Positions 17,376 through 27,064 are shown, counted from the stretch's first letter. The stretch is 64,000 bases of DNA from Microbacterium ginsengisoli (GCF_000956535.1 NZ_JYIY01000080.1:186001-250000); one strand, 5' to 3'. Numbers and translations: made by a program. Notes: generated by a model not told the origin, from the sequence alone.

Positions 17376-18770
17376 GTGACCGAGACCGAGTACCGCATCG
17401 AGCACGACACCATGGGGGAGGTGCGCGTACCCATCGCGGCGCTCTACGGCGCACAGACGCAGCGCGCCGTCGAGAACTTCCCGATCTCGGGAACCGGCCT
17501 CGAGTCCGCGCAGATCGCCGCCCTCGCCCGCATCAAGAAGGCGGCCGCGCTCGCGAACAAGGAGCTCGGCACCCTCGACGCGGGAATCGCCGACGCGATC
17601 GCCGCGGCGGCCGACGACGTCATCACCGGCGCCCACGACGACCAGTTCCCCGTCGACACCTACCAGACCGGCTCCGGCACCTCGTCGAACATGAACATGA
17701 ACGAGGTGCTGGCCACCCTCGCGACGGCGCGACTCGGCTCCCCCGTGCACCCGAACGATCACGTCAACGCCTCGCAGTCGTCGAACGACGTGTTCCCCAC
17801 CTCCGTGCACATCGCCGTCACGCAGGCGCTCATCGAGCACCTGCAGCCCTCCCTCGACCACCTCGCGGTGGCACTGGAGAAGAAGGCCGTGCTCTGGAAG
17901 GACGCCGTCAAGTCGGGCCGCACCCACCTGATGGATGCCACGCCCGTCACCCTCGGGCAGGAATTCGGCGGCTACGCACGCCAGGTGCGTCTCGGCATCG
18001 AGCGCATCGATGCGGTGCTCCCCCGCGTGAGCGAGGTGCCCCTCGGCGGCACGGCCGTCGGCACCGGCATCAACACCCCGCTCGGCTTCCCACAGAAGGT
18101 CATCGCCCTGCTCGCCGCCGAGACCGGCCTGCCGATCACCGAGGCCGAAGACCACTTTGAGGCCCAGGGCGCGCGAGACGGCCTCGTCGAGGCATCCGGC
18201 GCCCTGCGCACCATCGCGGTGTCGCTCACCAAGATCAACAACGACCTGCGGTGGATGGGCTCGGGCCCGAACACGGGCCTCGGCGAGCTGCACATCCCCG
18301 ACCTTCAGCCCGGCTCCTCGATCATGCCCGGCAAGGTCAACCCCGTCATCCCCGAGGCGACACTCATGGTCGCCGCGCGGGTCATCGGCAACGACGCGAC
18401 GGTCGCGTGGGCCGGGGCATCCGGCGCGTTCGAGCTGAACGTCGCGATCCCGGTCATGGGCACGGCGCTGCTCGAGTCGATCCGTCTGCTCGCGAACGCG
18501 ACCCGAGTTCTCGCCGACAAGACGGTGGACGGCCTCGAGGCGAACCTCGAGCGTGCCGCCGCGTTCGCCGGCATGTCGCCGTCGATCGTCACGCCCCTCA
18601 ACAAGGTGATCGGCTACGAGGCCGCCGCCAAGATCGCGAAGCACTCGGTCAAGAAGGGCATCACGGTGCGCGAGGCGGTCATCGACCTCGGCTACGTCGA
18701 GCGCGGCGAGATCACCCTCGAGCAGCTCGACGAGAAGCTCGACCTGCTCTCGATGACGCACGCCGGCTGA
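17376..18770 (+). CDS. fumC: Class II fumarate hydratase
   Basis: The 464-residue product hydrates fumarate to malate in the TCA cycle. The signature [12 protein letters not shown] is near residue 312, [14 protein letters not shown] and [13 protein letters not shown] mark the other conserved superfamily regions, and the catalytic His region is in [16 protein letters not shown]. Length and C-terminus are normal for the iron-free, oxygen-stable class II enzyme. GTG 17376 has GGAAGGGA seven bases upstream, 32 bases after the carbonic anhydrase stop. A strong hairpin closes the unit. Confidence 0.97.
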   Translation: MTETEYRIEHDTMGEVRVPIAALYGAQTQRAVENFPISGTGLESAQIAALARIKKAAALANKELGTLDAGIADAIAAAADDVITGAHDDQFPVDTYQTGSGTSSNMNMNEVLATLATARLGSPVHPNDHVNASQSSNDVFPTSVHIAVTQALIEHLQPSLDHLAVALEKKAVLWKDAVKSGRTHLMDATPVTLGQEFGGYARQVRLGIERIDAVLPRVSEVPLGGTAVGTGINTPLGFPQKVIALLAAETGLPITEAEDHFEAQGARDGLVEASGALRTIAVSLTKINNDLRWMGSGPNTGLGELHIPDLQPGSSIMPGKVNPVIPEATLMVAARVIGNDATVAWAGASGAFELNVAIPVMGTALLESIRLLANATRVLADKTVDGLEANLERAAAFAGMSPSIVTPLNKVIGYEAAAKIAKHSVKKGITVREAVIDLGYVERGEITLEQLDEKLDLLSMTHAG

Positions 18771-18783
18771 CCCCGCGGCATCC

Positions 18784-18823
18784 GACCCGCCTGTGGCCTC
18801 TTCCGAGGGGCCGCAGGCGGGTC
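18784..18823 (+). terminator. Hairpin terminator after fumC
   Basis: GACCCGCCTG (18784-18793) pairs with CAGGCGGGTC (18814-18823), extended by GGCC/GGCC inside. It lies 13 bases after the stop. Confidence 0.8.
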
Positions 18824-18827
18824 GCGC

Positions 18828-18833
18828 CATAAT
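18828..18833 (+). promoter_or_regulatory. -10 hexamer CATAAT, leaderless start of the sensor kinase gene
   Basis: CATAAT is close to the consensus TATAAT and is exactly six bases before GTG 18840, directly after the fumC terminator. Confidence 0.65.
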
Positions 18834-18839
18834 CGGAGC

Positions 18840-20297
18840 GTGGAGCAGTCACGGCGAGTTACGTCCGCGCGCATGCGGATCCTCAGCGCTCTCGTGGCCG
18901 TCACGACGCTCGGACTGCTGCTGACCGGCGCCATCAGCTTCTTCCTGCAGTACGAGCGCACGCTCGCGAGCATCGACGTGAAGCTCACCGAGAAGGTGAA
19001 GAGCCTGCCGTCACCGGCCACGGCGACGTCGGTGCCCGCGTACCTCGAGTCGGTCGTGACCGGCTTCCTGCCGGTGCCCAACGAGGCGGTCTTCGGCATC
19101 GTCGACGGACAGGCGGCTGTGTTTCCGGCCGCCGGCACGGAGTTCGGTGAGGGCGACGAGAAGGAGATCGTCTCCGCCGCCCTCGCCCAACCGGGTGCCG
19201 ACGGCCACACCGTGCTGGGCACCGTCACGACCGCCGATGCCGGCACCGTGCGCTACATCGTGCAGCCGGTCTCGGTGCCGGGCGACGGGCGCACCGGCGC
19301 CTACGTGCGGATCGTCGGGCTCGACGCCGAGCTGCTGCCGTTCCGCGCCTCGGTGATCAGCTACGCGATCGCCGGAGTCGCAGTGCTCGCCGCCGTCGCG
19401 CTCATGAGCTGGTTCCTGACCGGACGACTGCTCGCACCGTTGCGACGACTCCAGGAGACCGCGGAAGCCGTGACACTCGGCCACTTCGGCGACCGGGTCG
19501 AGACCGACGGCGATGACGAGATCGCCGACTTCACGCGCACGGTGAATTCGATGTTCGACCGTCTCGAGGCCTCCGTCGACACCCAGCGGCAACTGCTCGA
19601 CGACGTCAGGCACGAACTGAAGACACCCCTGACGATCATGCGCGGCCATCTCGAGATGATGAATCCGCGCGACCCCCTCGATGTCGAGGGCGTCCGTCAG
19701 CTCGGCCTGTCCGAGCTCGACCGCATGACCCAGCTCGTCGATGACATCGACCTCCTCGCGTCCGCGGAGGACAGCGACCAGTTCCAGCGCCAGGACATCG
19801 ACGTGTTCGATCTGACCCTTCGGGTCGGCGGGCTCGTCACGGCCATCCCCGATCATCTCTGGGTCGTCACCGACCGAGGCTCGGGCGTCGTCGTGGGCGA
19901 CGACGCCCGTCTGCGCCAGGCATGGCTGCAGCTGGCCGACAATGCGGCGAAGTACGCACCCGCGGGCAGCACGATCGAGATCGGCAGCGCGGTCGTGGAC
20001 GACGTCGCTCGGCTGTGGGTGCGCGATCACGGACCCGGCATCGCACCCGCGGACCGGCGGCGTGTGTTCCGACGGTTCGACAGGGCGCAGGCGGGGCGCG
20101 GCGTGAACGGTTCGGGCCTGGGCCTCGCGATCGTCGACGCGATCGCCCGGGCTCACGGCGGTTCCTGCGTCGTGACGGAGACGCCGGGCGGCGGCGCCAC
20201 GCTCACGATCGAACTCCCCCTGCACCGCAGTGCCCCCGCGCTGCCGACTCCGGTGCGCGCCGAAGACGTGCTGCACCAGCGGAAGGCCTCCGAATGA
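18840..20297 (+). CDS. Sensor histidine kinase
   Basis: The 485-residue product has two membrane helices (about 15-37 and 172-195) around an extracytoplasmic sensor domain of about 130 residues, then a HAMP region, the H-box DVRHELKTPLTIMRGH (phosphorylated His near 258), the N-box LQLADNAAKYAP near 365, and G-boxes DHGPGIAP and GSGLGLAIVDA. It should autophosphorylate and pass the phosphate to the regulator encoded next, whose ATG overlaps its stop. The signal is unknown; no named sensor fold is evident. The start is supported by the CATAAT promoter, not by the too-close GGAG. Confidence 0.93.
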   Translation: MEQSRRVTSARMRILSALVAVTTLGLLLTGAISFFLQYERTLASIDVKLTEKVKSLPSPATATSVPAYLESVVTGFLPVPNEAVFGIVDGQAAVFPAAGTEFGEGDEKEIVSAALAQPGADGHTVLGTVTTADAGTVRYIVQPVSVPGDGRTGAYVRIVGLDAELLPFRASVISYAIAGVAVLAAVALMSWFLTGRLLAPLRRLQETAEAVTLGHFGDRVETDGDDEIADFTRTVNSMFDRLEASVDTQRQLLDDVRHELKTPLTIMRGHLEMMNPRDPLDVEGVRQLGLSELDRMTQLVDDIDLLASAEDSDQFQRQDIDVFDLTLRVGGLVTAIPDHLWVVTDRGSGVVVGDDARLRQAWLQLADNAAKYAPAGSTIEIGSAVVDDVARLWVRDHGPGIAPADRRRVFRRFDRAQAGRGVNGSGLGLAIVDAIARAHGGSCVVTETPGGGATLTIELPLHRSAPALPTPVRAEDVLHQRKASE

Positions 20298-20953
20298 CCC
20301 GCATCCTCATCGTCGAAGACGAACCCCGTATCGCGACCTTCGTGCAGCGGGGATTGGAGACCGCCGGCTACGAGACGGAGATCGTGGACAACGGCTTCGA
20401 CGGCGCGGAACGTGCGCTCTCCCCCGACATCGATCTCGTCCTCCTCGACGTCGGACTCCCCGGCATCGACGGCTTCGAGGTCCTGCGTCAGGTGCGCGGG
20501 CAGGGCTCCTCCGTGCCGATCATCATGCTGACCGCCCGCACGTCGACACGCGACACGGTGGATGGGCTGGATGCCGGCGCGAACGACTACGTCGCGAAGC
20601 CCTTCACGTTCGAGGAGCTGCTGGCTCGGGTGCGCTCTCGGTTGCGCGAGAACACCACGCCCACGACGCCCGTGACGATCGTGCGCGGGGAGGTCGCCCT
20701 CGACGTCATGACCCGACGGGCCGCCGTCGACGGACGGGAGTTCGATCTGTCAGCGCGGGAGTTCGCGCTCGCCGAGCAGTTCCTCCGGCACCCCGGCCAG
20801 GTGCTGAGCCGCGAGTATCTGCTGAGCAAGGTCTGGGGTCTCGACTTCGATCCCGGCTCGAACGTGGTCGATGTCTACGTTCGTTACCTCCGCAGCAAGC
20901 TCGGCGCCGATCGCATCACGACGGTGCGCGGAGCCGGCTATCGGTGGGACTGA
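20294..20953 (+). CDS. OmpR/PhoB-family response regulator
   Basis: The 219-residue product has a receiver domain with the acidic pair in VEDEPR, phospho-acceptor D52 in LLDVGLPG, the T80 region IMLTART and K102 in YVAKPF. A winged-helix DNA-binding domain follows, ending in VDVYVRYLRSKLG and VRGAGYRW. It is the partner of the upstream kinase (ATG overlaps the kinase TGA). Targets are not visible locally. A hairpin terminator follows. Confidence 0.95.
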   Translation: MTRILIVEDEPRIATFVQRGLETAGYETEIVDNGFDGAERALSPDIDLVLLDVGLPGIDGFEVLRQVRGQGSSVPIIMLTARTSTRDTVDGLDAGANDYVAKPFTFEELLARVRSRLRENTTPTTPVTIVRGEVALDVMTRRAAVDGREFDLSAREFALAEQFLRHPGQVLSREYLLSKVWGLDFDPGSNVVDVYVRYLRSKLGADRITTVRGAGYRWD

Positions 20954-20967
20954 CCCCTCATGCGAGA

Positions 20968-20995
20968 AGCCCCCGGTGTGGGGGCACCGGGGGCT
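20968..20995 (+). terminator. Hairpin terminator after the two-component genes
   Basis: AGCCCCCGGTG (20968-20978) pairs perfectly with CACCGGGGGCT (20985-20995). Confidence 0.8.
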
Positions 20996-21167
20996 GACGA
21001 GGAGACTCGGAACCCGAACCGTCCGATCCTCGGTCGCGACAACCGGGGGTCCGTCGCGATCACTCAGTTATCCACCGGATCGACATGGGGGGGTGGGGGG
21101 AGCCGATCCGATGCGGCAGGCGAACCTCGTCGCCGCTGCATCCATCCTGACGCGTCCAGGCGCCGAA
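20996..21167. other. Intergenic stretch between convergent genes, no gene seen
   Basis: About 170 bases with no supported frame. The only notable element is a G-rich run at 21087-21100, seven G, one T, six G, which could form a G-quadruplex-like structure or simply be a low-complexity tract. Confidence 0.4.
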
Positions 21168-21212
21168 CGCCCCCCTTTCCAGATGAGAGTGTTCTCATCT
21201 TTCAGGGGGGCG
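21168..21212 (-). terminator. Nested hairpin after phoH
   Basis: An outer 9-bp stem (21168-21176 with 21204-21212) encloses a perfect inner palindrome AGATGAGA-GTGT-TCTCATCT (21181-21200). It lies just downstream of the phoH stop. The AT-rich inner element is unusual here and might also be a protein-binding site. Confidence 0.7.
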
Positions 21213-21223
21213 CTCGAGATGCC

Positions 21224-22579
21224 TCAGGACAGTTCGCCGGCCTCGAGCAGATCGGTCACGAGGGCCGCGATCGCCGACCGCTCGCTGCGCTGGAGCGTGA
21301 CGTGACCGAACAGCTCGTGCCCCTTGAGCGTCTCGATCACCGAGGCCACGCCGTCGTGCCGTCCGACGCGCAGATTGTCACGCTGGGCGACGTCGTGGGT
21401 GAGCACGACGCGGGAGTTCTGCCCCATGCGGCTGAGCACGGTCAGAAGCACGTTGCGCTCGAGCGACTGCGCCTCGTCGACGATCACGAACGCGTCGTGC
21501 AGCGAGCGACCGCGGATGTGGGTGAGCGGGAGGACCTCGAGGATGCCGCGCTCGGTGACCTCCTCTAGCACGTTGGAAGAGACCACCGAGCCCAGCGTGT
21601 CGAACACCGCCTGACCCCAGGGGTTCATCTTCTCGGCCTGGTCACCGGGAAGGTAGCCGAGCTCCTGGCCACCGACCGCGAACAGCGGCCGGAACACGAT
21701 GATCTTGCGCTGCTGCTGCCGTTCGAGCACTGCCTCGAGACCCGCGCAGAGGGCGAGCGCCGACTTGCCGGTGCCGGCGCGCCCACCGAGGGACACGATG
21801 CCGACGCCGGGATCGGTGAGCAGGTCGATCGCGATGCGCTGCTCGGCGGAGCGACCGTGGAGGCCGAAGACATCGCGATCGCCACGCACGAGGCGGAACG
21901 AGCCGTCGCCCGAAACCCGGCCGAGTGCCGAGCCCCGCTCGGAGTGGATGATGAGACCGGTGTTGACGGGGAGGCCTGCGGCATCCTCGCTCACCGCGAT
22001 CTCCGTCTCGTAGAGGTCGCTCATCTCATCGCCCGTGAGATTCACCGAGGCGATCCCCGTCCAGCCCGAGTCCACGGCCTGCTCGGCCAGGTACTCCTCG
22101 GCGATGATGCCGAGTGAGGACGCCTTCACGCGCATCGGGAGGTCTTTGGAGACCACGGTCACGTCGTGACCCTCGGACATGAGGTTCAGCGCGACAGCGA
22201 GGATGCGCGAATCGTTGTCTCCCAGGCGCAGGCCCGAGGGGAGCACCGTCGGATCGGTGTTGTTCAGCTCCACGCGGAGCGTGCCGCCCTCGCCGACCGG
22301 GACCGGGAAGTCGAGTCTGCCGTGCTCGACGCGCAACTCGTCGAGGTGGCGAAGAGCCTGCCGGGCGAAGTAGCCGAGTTCGGGATCGTGCCGCTTCCCT
22401 TCGAGTTCGGTGATCACCACGACGGGGATCACGACGGAGTGCTCCGCGAACCGGAAGAACGCGCGTGGATCGCTCAGCAGGACGGAGGTGTCCAAAACAT
22501 AAGAGCGCAGGTCAGTGAACTGATCTGCGCTCTGGTGCTCGGTGACTCGCTGCTGCTGGCGTGGTGCTCGTGTGGTCAC
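21224..22579 (-). CDS. phoH: PhoH-like protein with N-terminal PIN domain
   Basis: The 451-residue product is a PIN-PhoH (PhoH2-type) fusion: the PIN nuclease domain opens with [12 protein letters not shown] (about 27-38) and includes TELEGKRHD and GDNDSRIL acidic residues. The C-terminal half is the PhoH ATPase with Walker [13 protein letters not shown] near residue 260 and FVIVDEAQS. Relatives couple ATP-driven RNA unwinding to RNA cleavage. GTG 22579 is chosen because GGGAGCGG precedes it; the frame is open further upstream but without a ribosome site. It lies downstream of uppS but separated by 212 bases. Confidence 0.93.
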   Translation of the reverse strand: MTTRAPRQQQRVTEHQSADQFTDLRSYVLDTSVLLSDPRAFFRFAEHSVVIPVVVITELEGKRHDPELGYFARQALRHLDELRVEHGRLDFPVPVGEGGTLRVELNNTDPTVLPSGLRLGDNDSRILAVALNLMSEGHDVTVVSKDLPMRVKASSLGIIAEEYLAEQAVDSGWTGIASVNLTGDEMSDLYETEIAVSEDAAGLPVNTGLIIHSERGSALGRVSGDGSFRLVRGDRDVFGLHGRSAEQRIAIDLLTDPGVGIVSLGGRAGTGKSALALCAGLEAVLERQQQRKIIVFRPLFAVGGQELGYLPGDQAEKMNPWGQAVFDTLGSVVSSNVLEEVTERGILEVLPLTHIRGRSLHDAFVIVDEAQSLERNVLLTVLSRMGQNSRVVLTHDVAQRDNLRVGRHDGVASVIETLKGHELFGHVTLQRSERSAIAALVTDLLEAGELS

Positions 22580-22791
22580 AACCGCTCCCGACCCGGGACG
22601 TGTCCCGGTGACTCGCGAGTCGACCGTTGGGCCACGAGTCGCGATCCAGGTGGCCGACTCGACCGGGCGCCTTGCCCGATGAGCACAACCTACGACCAAC
22701 GGCTCTATCACCCGCATTCGGCGCGGCGTGTCTCGCGTTACGGCTTCGTGAACAGCCCGCGTCCGTTGTGATACGCGCGAAAAGTACCTGA

Positions 22792-23577
22792 TCAGCCGCC
22801 GAAACGGCGATCACGTGAGGCGAAGTCGCGGATGGCGCGCAGGAAGTCGACCTCGCGCAGGTCGGGGCCGAGCGCCTCCACGAAGTAGAACTCGCTGTGG
22901 GCGCTCTGCCAGAGCAGGAAGTCGCTGAGGCGCTGCTCCCCCGAGGTACGGATGACCAGGTCGGGATCGGGCTGCCCTCCGGTGTAGAGATGCTCGGCGA
23001 TCTGCTCGGGCGTGAGGCTGGCGGCGAGCTCCTCGAGGGTTCCGCCACGCTCGTCGTGCTGGGTGATGATGCTGCGCACCGCGTCGACGATCTCGCCGCG
23101 TCCGCCGTACCCGATCGCGAGGTTGACGTGCATGCCCGTGTGCGCGGCGGTGCGGTAGGCGACATCTCTCAGCACGCGCTGCAGCTCGTCGGGAAGGAGG
23201 TCGAGTCGACCGACGGGCTGCACGCGCCAGTCCCGTTCATGGGACAGATCGTCGGCGAGCTGGCCGATGATCTCGATGAGGTCGGTGAGCTCTCCGCTGT
23301 CCCGTTTACGGAGGTTGTCGACAGAGAGCAGGTAGAGCGAGGCCACCGAGACGCCCACGTCGTCGCACCAGCGCAGGAACTCGCGCATCTTGGCCGCGCC
23401 GGCACGATGCCCGTGTGCGGCCGAGTCGTAACCGAGCTGTCTCGCCCACCGCCGGTTGCCGTCGATCATCATCGCGACGTGACGCGGCACCTGGGCAGGC
23501 GGGATCTGACGCAGCAGACGATTGATGTAGAGGCGGTACAGCGGACCGCGGCCCTCCTGCGTTCGGCTCGACATCAC
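22792..23577 (-). CDS. uppS: Isoprenyl transferase (polyprenyl diphosphate synthase)
   Basis: The 261-residue product is a cis-prenyltransferase that condenses IPP units to make the lipid carrier for cell-wall synthesis. Signatures are [14 protein letters not shown] with catalytic D39, the [16 protein letters not shown] helix, and the C-terminal [15 protein letters not shown] and FVEALGPD segments. TAGCGT lies six bases before GTG 23577, which favours that codon over the adjacent ATG at 23574. Divergent from the hemolysin III-like gene across 77 bases that hold both promoters. Confidence 0.96.
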   Translation of the reverse strand: MMSSRTQEGRGPLYRLYINRLLRQIPPAQVPRHVAMMIDGNRRWARQLGYDSAAHGHRAGAAKMREFLRWCDDVGVSVASLYLLSVDNLRKRDSGELTDLIEIIGQLADDLSHERDWRVQPVGRLDLLPDELQRVLRDVAYRTAAHTGMHVNLAIGYGGRGEIVDAVRSIITQHDERGGTLEELAASLTPEQIAEHLYTGGQPDPDLVIRTSGEQRLSDFLLWQSAHSEFYFVEALGPDLREVDFLRAIRDFASRDRRFGG

Positions 23578-23583
23578 CGTCCT

Positions 23584-23589
23584 ACGCTA
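23584..23589 (-). promoter_or_regulatory. -10 hexamer TAGCGT, leaderless start of uppS
   Basis: On the minus strand TAGCGT, six bases, then GTG 23577. Confidence 0.6.
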
Positions 23590-23641
23590 TCGCTCTGCTG
23601 CGTATTCACCCCATGTACGACGGCTGGCATGGGCACGCCCG

Positions 23642-23647
23642 TAGTCT
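23642..23647 (+). promoter_or_regulatory. -10 hexamer TAGTCT, leaderless start of the hemolysin III-like gene
   Basis: TAGTCT is seven bases before ATG 23655, with no ribosome site in between. Confidence 0.55.
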
Positions 23648-23654
23648 CGTTCCG

Positions 23655-24365
23655 ATGAGCCGTTCTTCGCGAGACGTCCCTCAGCTCCCGCTCCTCGAGG
23701 CAGGAGCGGTTGCCGCGCACACGGATCTCAAGCCCACCTGGCGCGGCTGGATCCACGCCGGCACGTTCCCCGTGGCCCTCGCCGCCGGCATCGTGCTCAT
23801 CTGCCTCGCAGACGGCACCGTCGCGAAGTGGGCGGCGGCGATCTTCATGACCACCTCGCTGCTGCTGTTCGGCAACTCCGCCGTGTACCACCGCTTCAAC
23901 TGGGGACCGCGCGTCAAGGCGACGCTCAAGCGCATCGACCACGCGAACATCCTGCTGCTGATCGCGGGAACGTACACGCCGCTCGGTCTCCTCGCCCTCC
24001 CTCCCCAGAAGTCGACGCTCCTGCTGTCCCTGGTGTGGGGTGGGGCGCTCCTCGGCATCCTCTTCCGCGTGCTCTGGATCAACGCGCCGCGCTGGCTCTA
24101 CGTCGCGCTCTACATCGTGCTCGGCTGGGCGGCGGTCATGTACATCGGCGATCTGGTCGCGGCGAACGTCGCGATGATGGTGCTGGTCGTCGTCGGCGGG
24201 CTGCTCTACACGGCCGGCGCCGTCGTCTACGCGCTGAAGCGGCCGAACCCGTGGCCCGGGGCGTTCGGCTTCCACGAGATCTTCCACGTGTGCACCGTGC
24301 TCGCGTTCCTGTGCCACTGGACGGCGAGCCTGCTCATCTGCCTCCGTCCGGCCTTCAACGCCTGA
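23655..24365 (+). CDS. Hemolysin III / PAQR family membrane protein
   Basis: The 236-residue product has seven hydrophobic helices. The PAQR/YqfA metal-site motifs are visible: S-x3-H in GNSAVYHRFNW, D in KRIDHANILLLIAGTYTP, and the late His pair in GFHEIFHVCTVLAFLCHW. Bacterial members are called hemolysin III, but most are probably membrane hydrolases or lipid-homeostasis proteins rather than toxins. It stands alone, divergent from uppS. Confidence 0.9.
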   Translation: MSRSSRDVPQLPLLEAGAVAAHTDLKPTWRGWIHAGTFPVALAAGIVLICLADGTVAKWAAAIFMTTSLLLFGNSAVYHRFNWGPRVKATLKRIDHANILLLIAGTYTPLGLLALPPQKSTLLLSLVWGGALLGILFRVLWINAPRWLYVALYIVLGWAAVMYIGDLVAANVAMMVLVVVGGLLYTAGAVVYALKRPNPWPGAFGFHEIFHVCTVLAFLCHWTASLLICLRPAFNA

Positions 24366-24379
24366 GGGGGCGGCCGTCG

Positions 24380-24643
24380 TCAGGCGCGGGGCGACCCGTC
24401 GTCGTCGCCGGATGCCGCAGCATCCTCTGCGGCGTCGAGTTCTTCGTTGATCTGCGCGCGGTAGTTTCCGCGGCGGATGCGGCGCAGCATGTCCCATACG
24501 AGGAAGAAGACGGCGACGGCGAGAACGCCGCCGACGATGAATCCGGCCGGTCCCGGTGTGACGAGGATCGGGTCGACGTCGCTCGGCGAGGGGGTCGGGG
24601 TGGGGGTATCGGTCGCCGCCAGCCACCAGATCACCGGGTGCAT
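24380..24643 (-). CDS. Small single-pass membrane protein
   Basis: The 87-residue product has a Thr/Pro/Ser-rich N-terminal segment, one membrane helix (about 33-53, AGFIVGGVLAVAVFFLVWDM), then a basic stretch RRIRRGNYRAQ and an acidic Ala-rich tail. Basic residues after the helix predict a cytoplasmic C-terminus. GAGG is four bases before the ATG. No family is recognised. It is divergent from the DUF4307 gene and ends 14 bases from the hemolysin III-like gene. Confidence 0.7.
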   Translation of the reverse strand: MHPVIWWLAATDTPTPTPSPSDVDPILVTPGPAGFIVGGVLAVAVFFLVWDMLRRIRRGNYRAQINEELDAAEDAAASGDDDGSPRA

Positions 24644-24704
24644 CTGTCCTCAGTTCCGCGCGCGAGCGCATAGCCTTGAAGCACCAGCCTAATCAACGAA
24701 AGCC

Positions 24705-25109
24705 GTGACCCTCATGACGACGCAGGAGCTGCTCGATGAGCGCTACGGGCGCACTCGCTCGCGCCGTTCGCGGCGCTGGTGGACGCTCGGCGCGGGAGCG
24801 GCGATCGCTGCGGGTGTGGGAGTGATCGCGTGGTACGCGTTCGCCTCCGCGGCCGACGCCGTGGACACGACGACGACCGCATTCCACCTGGTCGACGACC
24901 ACACGGTGACCGTGACCTTCCAGATCACCGGTCCCGCCGACAAGGCGATCGCCTGCGTGCTCGAGGCCGATGACGCCGACCACGGCGTGGTCGGCTGGAA
25001 GGTCGTGCAGTACCCCGCCTCGGGCACCCACGCGCAGGCGTTCACCGAGCAGATCCCCGTGACGGGCATCGCGACCACGGGTTTTGTCAACACCTGCTGG
25101 GTGCCGTAG
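24705..25109 (+). CDS. DUF4307 family protein
   Basis: The 134-residue product has a basic N-terminus (RYGRTRSRRSRRWW), one membrane helix (about 27-50) and an extracytoplasmic beta domain with TVTFQITGP, CVLEADDADHGVVGWKVV and two conserved Cys, as in DUF4307 of actinobacteria, function unknown. GTG 24705 and ATG 24714 are both in frame; GAAAG is two and eleven bases before them, so the start is unsettled by three codons. A hairpin follows the stop. Confidence 0.85.
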   Translation: MTLMTTQELLDERYGRTRSRRSRRWWTLGAGAAIAAGVGVIAWYAFASAADAVDTTTTAFHLVDDHTVTVTFQITGPADKAIACVLEADDADHGVVGWKVVQYPASGTHAQAFTEQIPVTGIATTGFVNTCWVP

Positions 25110-25126
25110 CCTGTCGGGATCGAATG

Positions 25127-25156
25127 ACGACGCCCTGGCGGGAGCCGGGGCGTCGT
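25127..25156 (+). terminator. Hairpin between DUF4307 gene and greA
   Basis: ACGACGCCC (25127-25135) pairs with GGGCGTCGT (25148-25156), with an inner GGC/GCC pair. It lies 18 bases after the DUF4307 stop and 23 before the greA start. Confidence 0.65.
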
Positions 25157-25178
25157 GCCGTATGACGAAGGAGACACC

Positions 25179-25667
25179 GTGTCCACGGAAAACCAGGTGA
25201 CCTTCCTGACCCAGGAGGCGTACGACCGCCTCGTCGCCGAACTCGAGCACCTGTCCACGACGGGCCGCGAGGAGATCGCCAAGCGCATCGAGGCCGCCCG
25301 CGAAGAGGGCGACCTGAAGGAGAACGGCGGCTACCACGCCGCCAAGGACGAGCAGGGCAAGCAGGAGGCGCGCATCCGCACGCTGCAGGCGCTGTTGAAG
25401 AGCGCGAAGGTAGGCGACGCGCCCGAGAGCCACGGCGTCGTGGAGCCCGGCACGGTCATCACCGCGCTGGTCGCGGGCGGCGAAGAGGTCTTCCTCCTCG
25501 GCAACCGGGAGATCGCCGGAGGCACCGACCTCGACGTCTACAGCGAGGTCTCCCCGCTGGGTTCGTCGATCCTCGGCCTCAAGGAGGGCGAGAAGACCTC
25601 CTACACCGCGCCGAACGGCCGCGAGATCGCCGTCGAGATCATCAAGGTCGACACGTTCACGGGCTGA
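25179..25667 (+). CDS. greA: Transcription elongation factor GreA
   Basis: The 162-residue product has the N-terminal coiled coil with TFLTQEAYDRLVAELEHL and the acidic tip AREEGDLKENGGYHAAKDEQ, whose acidic pair stimulates RNA cleavage in backtracked RNA polymerase. The C-terminal FKBP-like domain includes SPLGSSILGLKEGEK. GTG 25179 is seven bases behind GAAGGAG. Monocistronic between two hairpins. Confidence 0.96.
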   Translation: MSTENQVTFLTQEAYDRLVAELEHLSTTGREEIAKRIEAAREEGDLKENGGYHAAKDEQGKQEARIRTLQALLKSAKVGDAPESHGVVEPGTVITALVAGGEEVFLLGNREIAGGTDLDVYSEVSPLGSSILGLKEGEKTSYTAPNGREIAVEIIKVDTFTG

Positions 25668-25681
25668 ACGCACCGACGTGA

Positions 25682-25714
25682 GACTGGCCGGTCCCCCTCG
25701 GGGGCCGGCCAGTC
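25682..25714 (+). terminator. Bidirectional hairpin between greA and ilvA
   Basis: GACTGGCCGG (25682-25691) pairs perfectly with CCGGCCAGTC (25705-25714), with extra inner G/C pairing. It lies between two converging genes and can serve both. Confidence 0.85.
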
Positions 25715-25720
25715 GTCGTC

Positions 25721-26947
25721 TCAGTCGGCGACGATCGTGGGCTGGAAGCCGGCCTCTTCGAGCGTGCGCAGCACGAGCGCACGGTGCTCGTCACCGCGCG
25801 TCTCGACGCTGAGCTGCAGCACGACCTCGCTGATGAGCAGCCCCTGCCCGTGGCGGGTGTGGAGCACCTCGATGACGTTGGCGCCCGCGAGGGCGAGCAG
25901 TTCGGACACGCGGGCGAGCTGGCCGGGACGATCGGGCAGCGGGATGCGCAGGCTCGTGTAGCGATTGGATGCCGCGAGCCCATGCGCGACGACGCGCTGC
26001 AGCAGCAGCGGGTCGATGTTGCCGCCCGAGAGGATGGCGACGGTCGGTCCGTCTGCGGGCACCTTTCCGGTGAGGATGGCGGCGACGCCGACCGCGCCGG
26101 CGGGCTCGACGACCTGCTTCGCGCGCTCGAGGAGCACGAGGATGGCCCGGGCGATGTCGTCGTCGCTGACGGTGACGACCTCGTCGACGTAGCGCTGCAC
26201 GAGCGCGAAGGGGATGTCACCGGGGCGCTTGACCGCGATGCCATCGGCGATCGTCGGCGTCGTGTCGACCTCGAGCGGTTCGCCCGCCGCGATCGACGAG
26301 GGGTAGGCGGCCGAGTTCTCGGCCTGCACGCCGATGATCCGCACCTCGCGACCTTCGGCGGCCGCACGCAGCTTGATGGCGGCGGCGACACCCGAGATGA
26401 GGCCTCCCCCGCCGATGCCGAGCACGACCGTCCGGACGTCGGGCACCGCGTCGAATACTTCGAGGCCGAGTGTGCCCTGCCCGAGGATCACATCGAGGTG
26501 GTCGAAGGGGTGGATGAACACGGCCCCGGTGCGCTCGGCGAACTCGGCGGCGAGGCGCAGCGGCGTCTCGACGGTCGGCCCGTCGAGCACGACGTCGGCG
26601 CCGTAGCCGCGGGTGGCGAGGAGCTTGGGCACGGGGACGCCCAGAGGCATGAAGATCGTCGCCGGGATGCCGAGGCGCTGGGCGGCGAGCGCCACGCCCT
26701 GCGCGTGGTTTCCGGCCGATGCCGCGACGACGCCGCGGGCCCGCTCCTCCTCGCTCAACCGGGAGAGCCGGTAGGCGGCGCCGCGGATCTTGAACGAGCC
26801 GGTGCGCTGCAGGTTCTCCAGCTTCAGGTGCACCGGGGCGCCGAGCACCTCGGAGAGGAAGTGCGAGCTGTCCACGGGGGTGGTGGCGATCAGCGGAGCC
26901 AGGGTGGCTGCGGCATCCTCGAACTCGGCAAGTGTCGGCTCGCTCAC
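25721..26947 (-). CDS. ilvA: Threonine ammonia-lyase (catabolic-type with ACT domain)
   Basis: The 408-residue product deaminates threonine to 2-oxobutanoate, the first step toward isoleucine. The PLP lysine is K53 in RTGSFKIRGAA, the phosphate-binding Gly loop is GIGGGGLISG, and SGGNIDPLL is conserved near 305. The C-terminus is a single ACT-like domain (PGQLARVSELLALAGANVIEV), shorter than the double regulatory domain of E. coli IlvA and like TdcB-plus-ACT enzymes. GTG 26947 has GAGGAGG about ten bases upstream; a GTG seven codons earlier is possible. Confidence 0.93.
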   Translation of the reverse strand: MSEPTLAEFEDAAATLAPLIATTPVDSSHFLSEVLGAPVHLKLENLQRTGSFKIRGAAYRLSRLSEEERARGVVAASAGNHAQGVALAAQRLGIPATIFMPLGVPVPKLLATRGYGADVVLDGPTVETPLRLAAEFAERTGAVFIHPFDHLDVILGQGTLGLEVFDAVPDVRTVVLGIGGGGLISGVAAAIKLRAAAEGREVRIIGVQAENSAAYPSSIAAGEPLEVDTTPTIADGIAVKRPGDIPFALVQRYVDEVVTVSDDDIARAILVLLERAKQVVEPAGAVGVAAILTGKVPADGPTVAILSGGNIDPLLLQRVVAHGLAASNRYTSLRIPLPDRPGQLARVSELLALAGANVIEVLHTRHGQGLLISEVVLQLSVETRGDEHRALVLRTLEEAGFQPTIVAD

Positions 26948-27064
26948 GCGGGAGTCCTCCTCGGGCACGGCCCGTCGACCTGACGCCGCGGCTGCGAGCG
27001 CCCATCGACTCAGTCTAGGGTCGGGTGCATTCCGCTTCGGGCGTGCGTCGGGGCGCCGTCCTAG

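Noticed and set aside
21087-21100. G-rich run as a regulatory G-quadruplex
   Set aside because: Only two G tracts are present in an intergenic stretch after a terminator; not enough to claim a structure.
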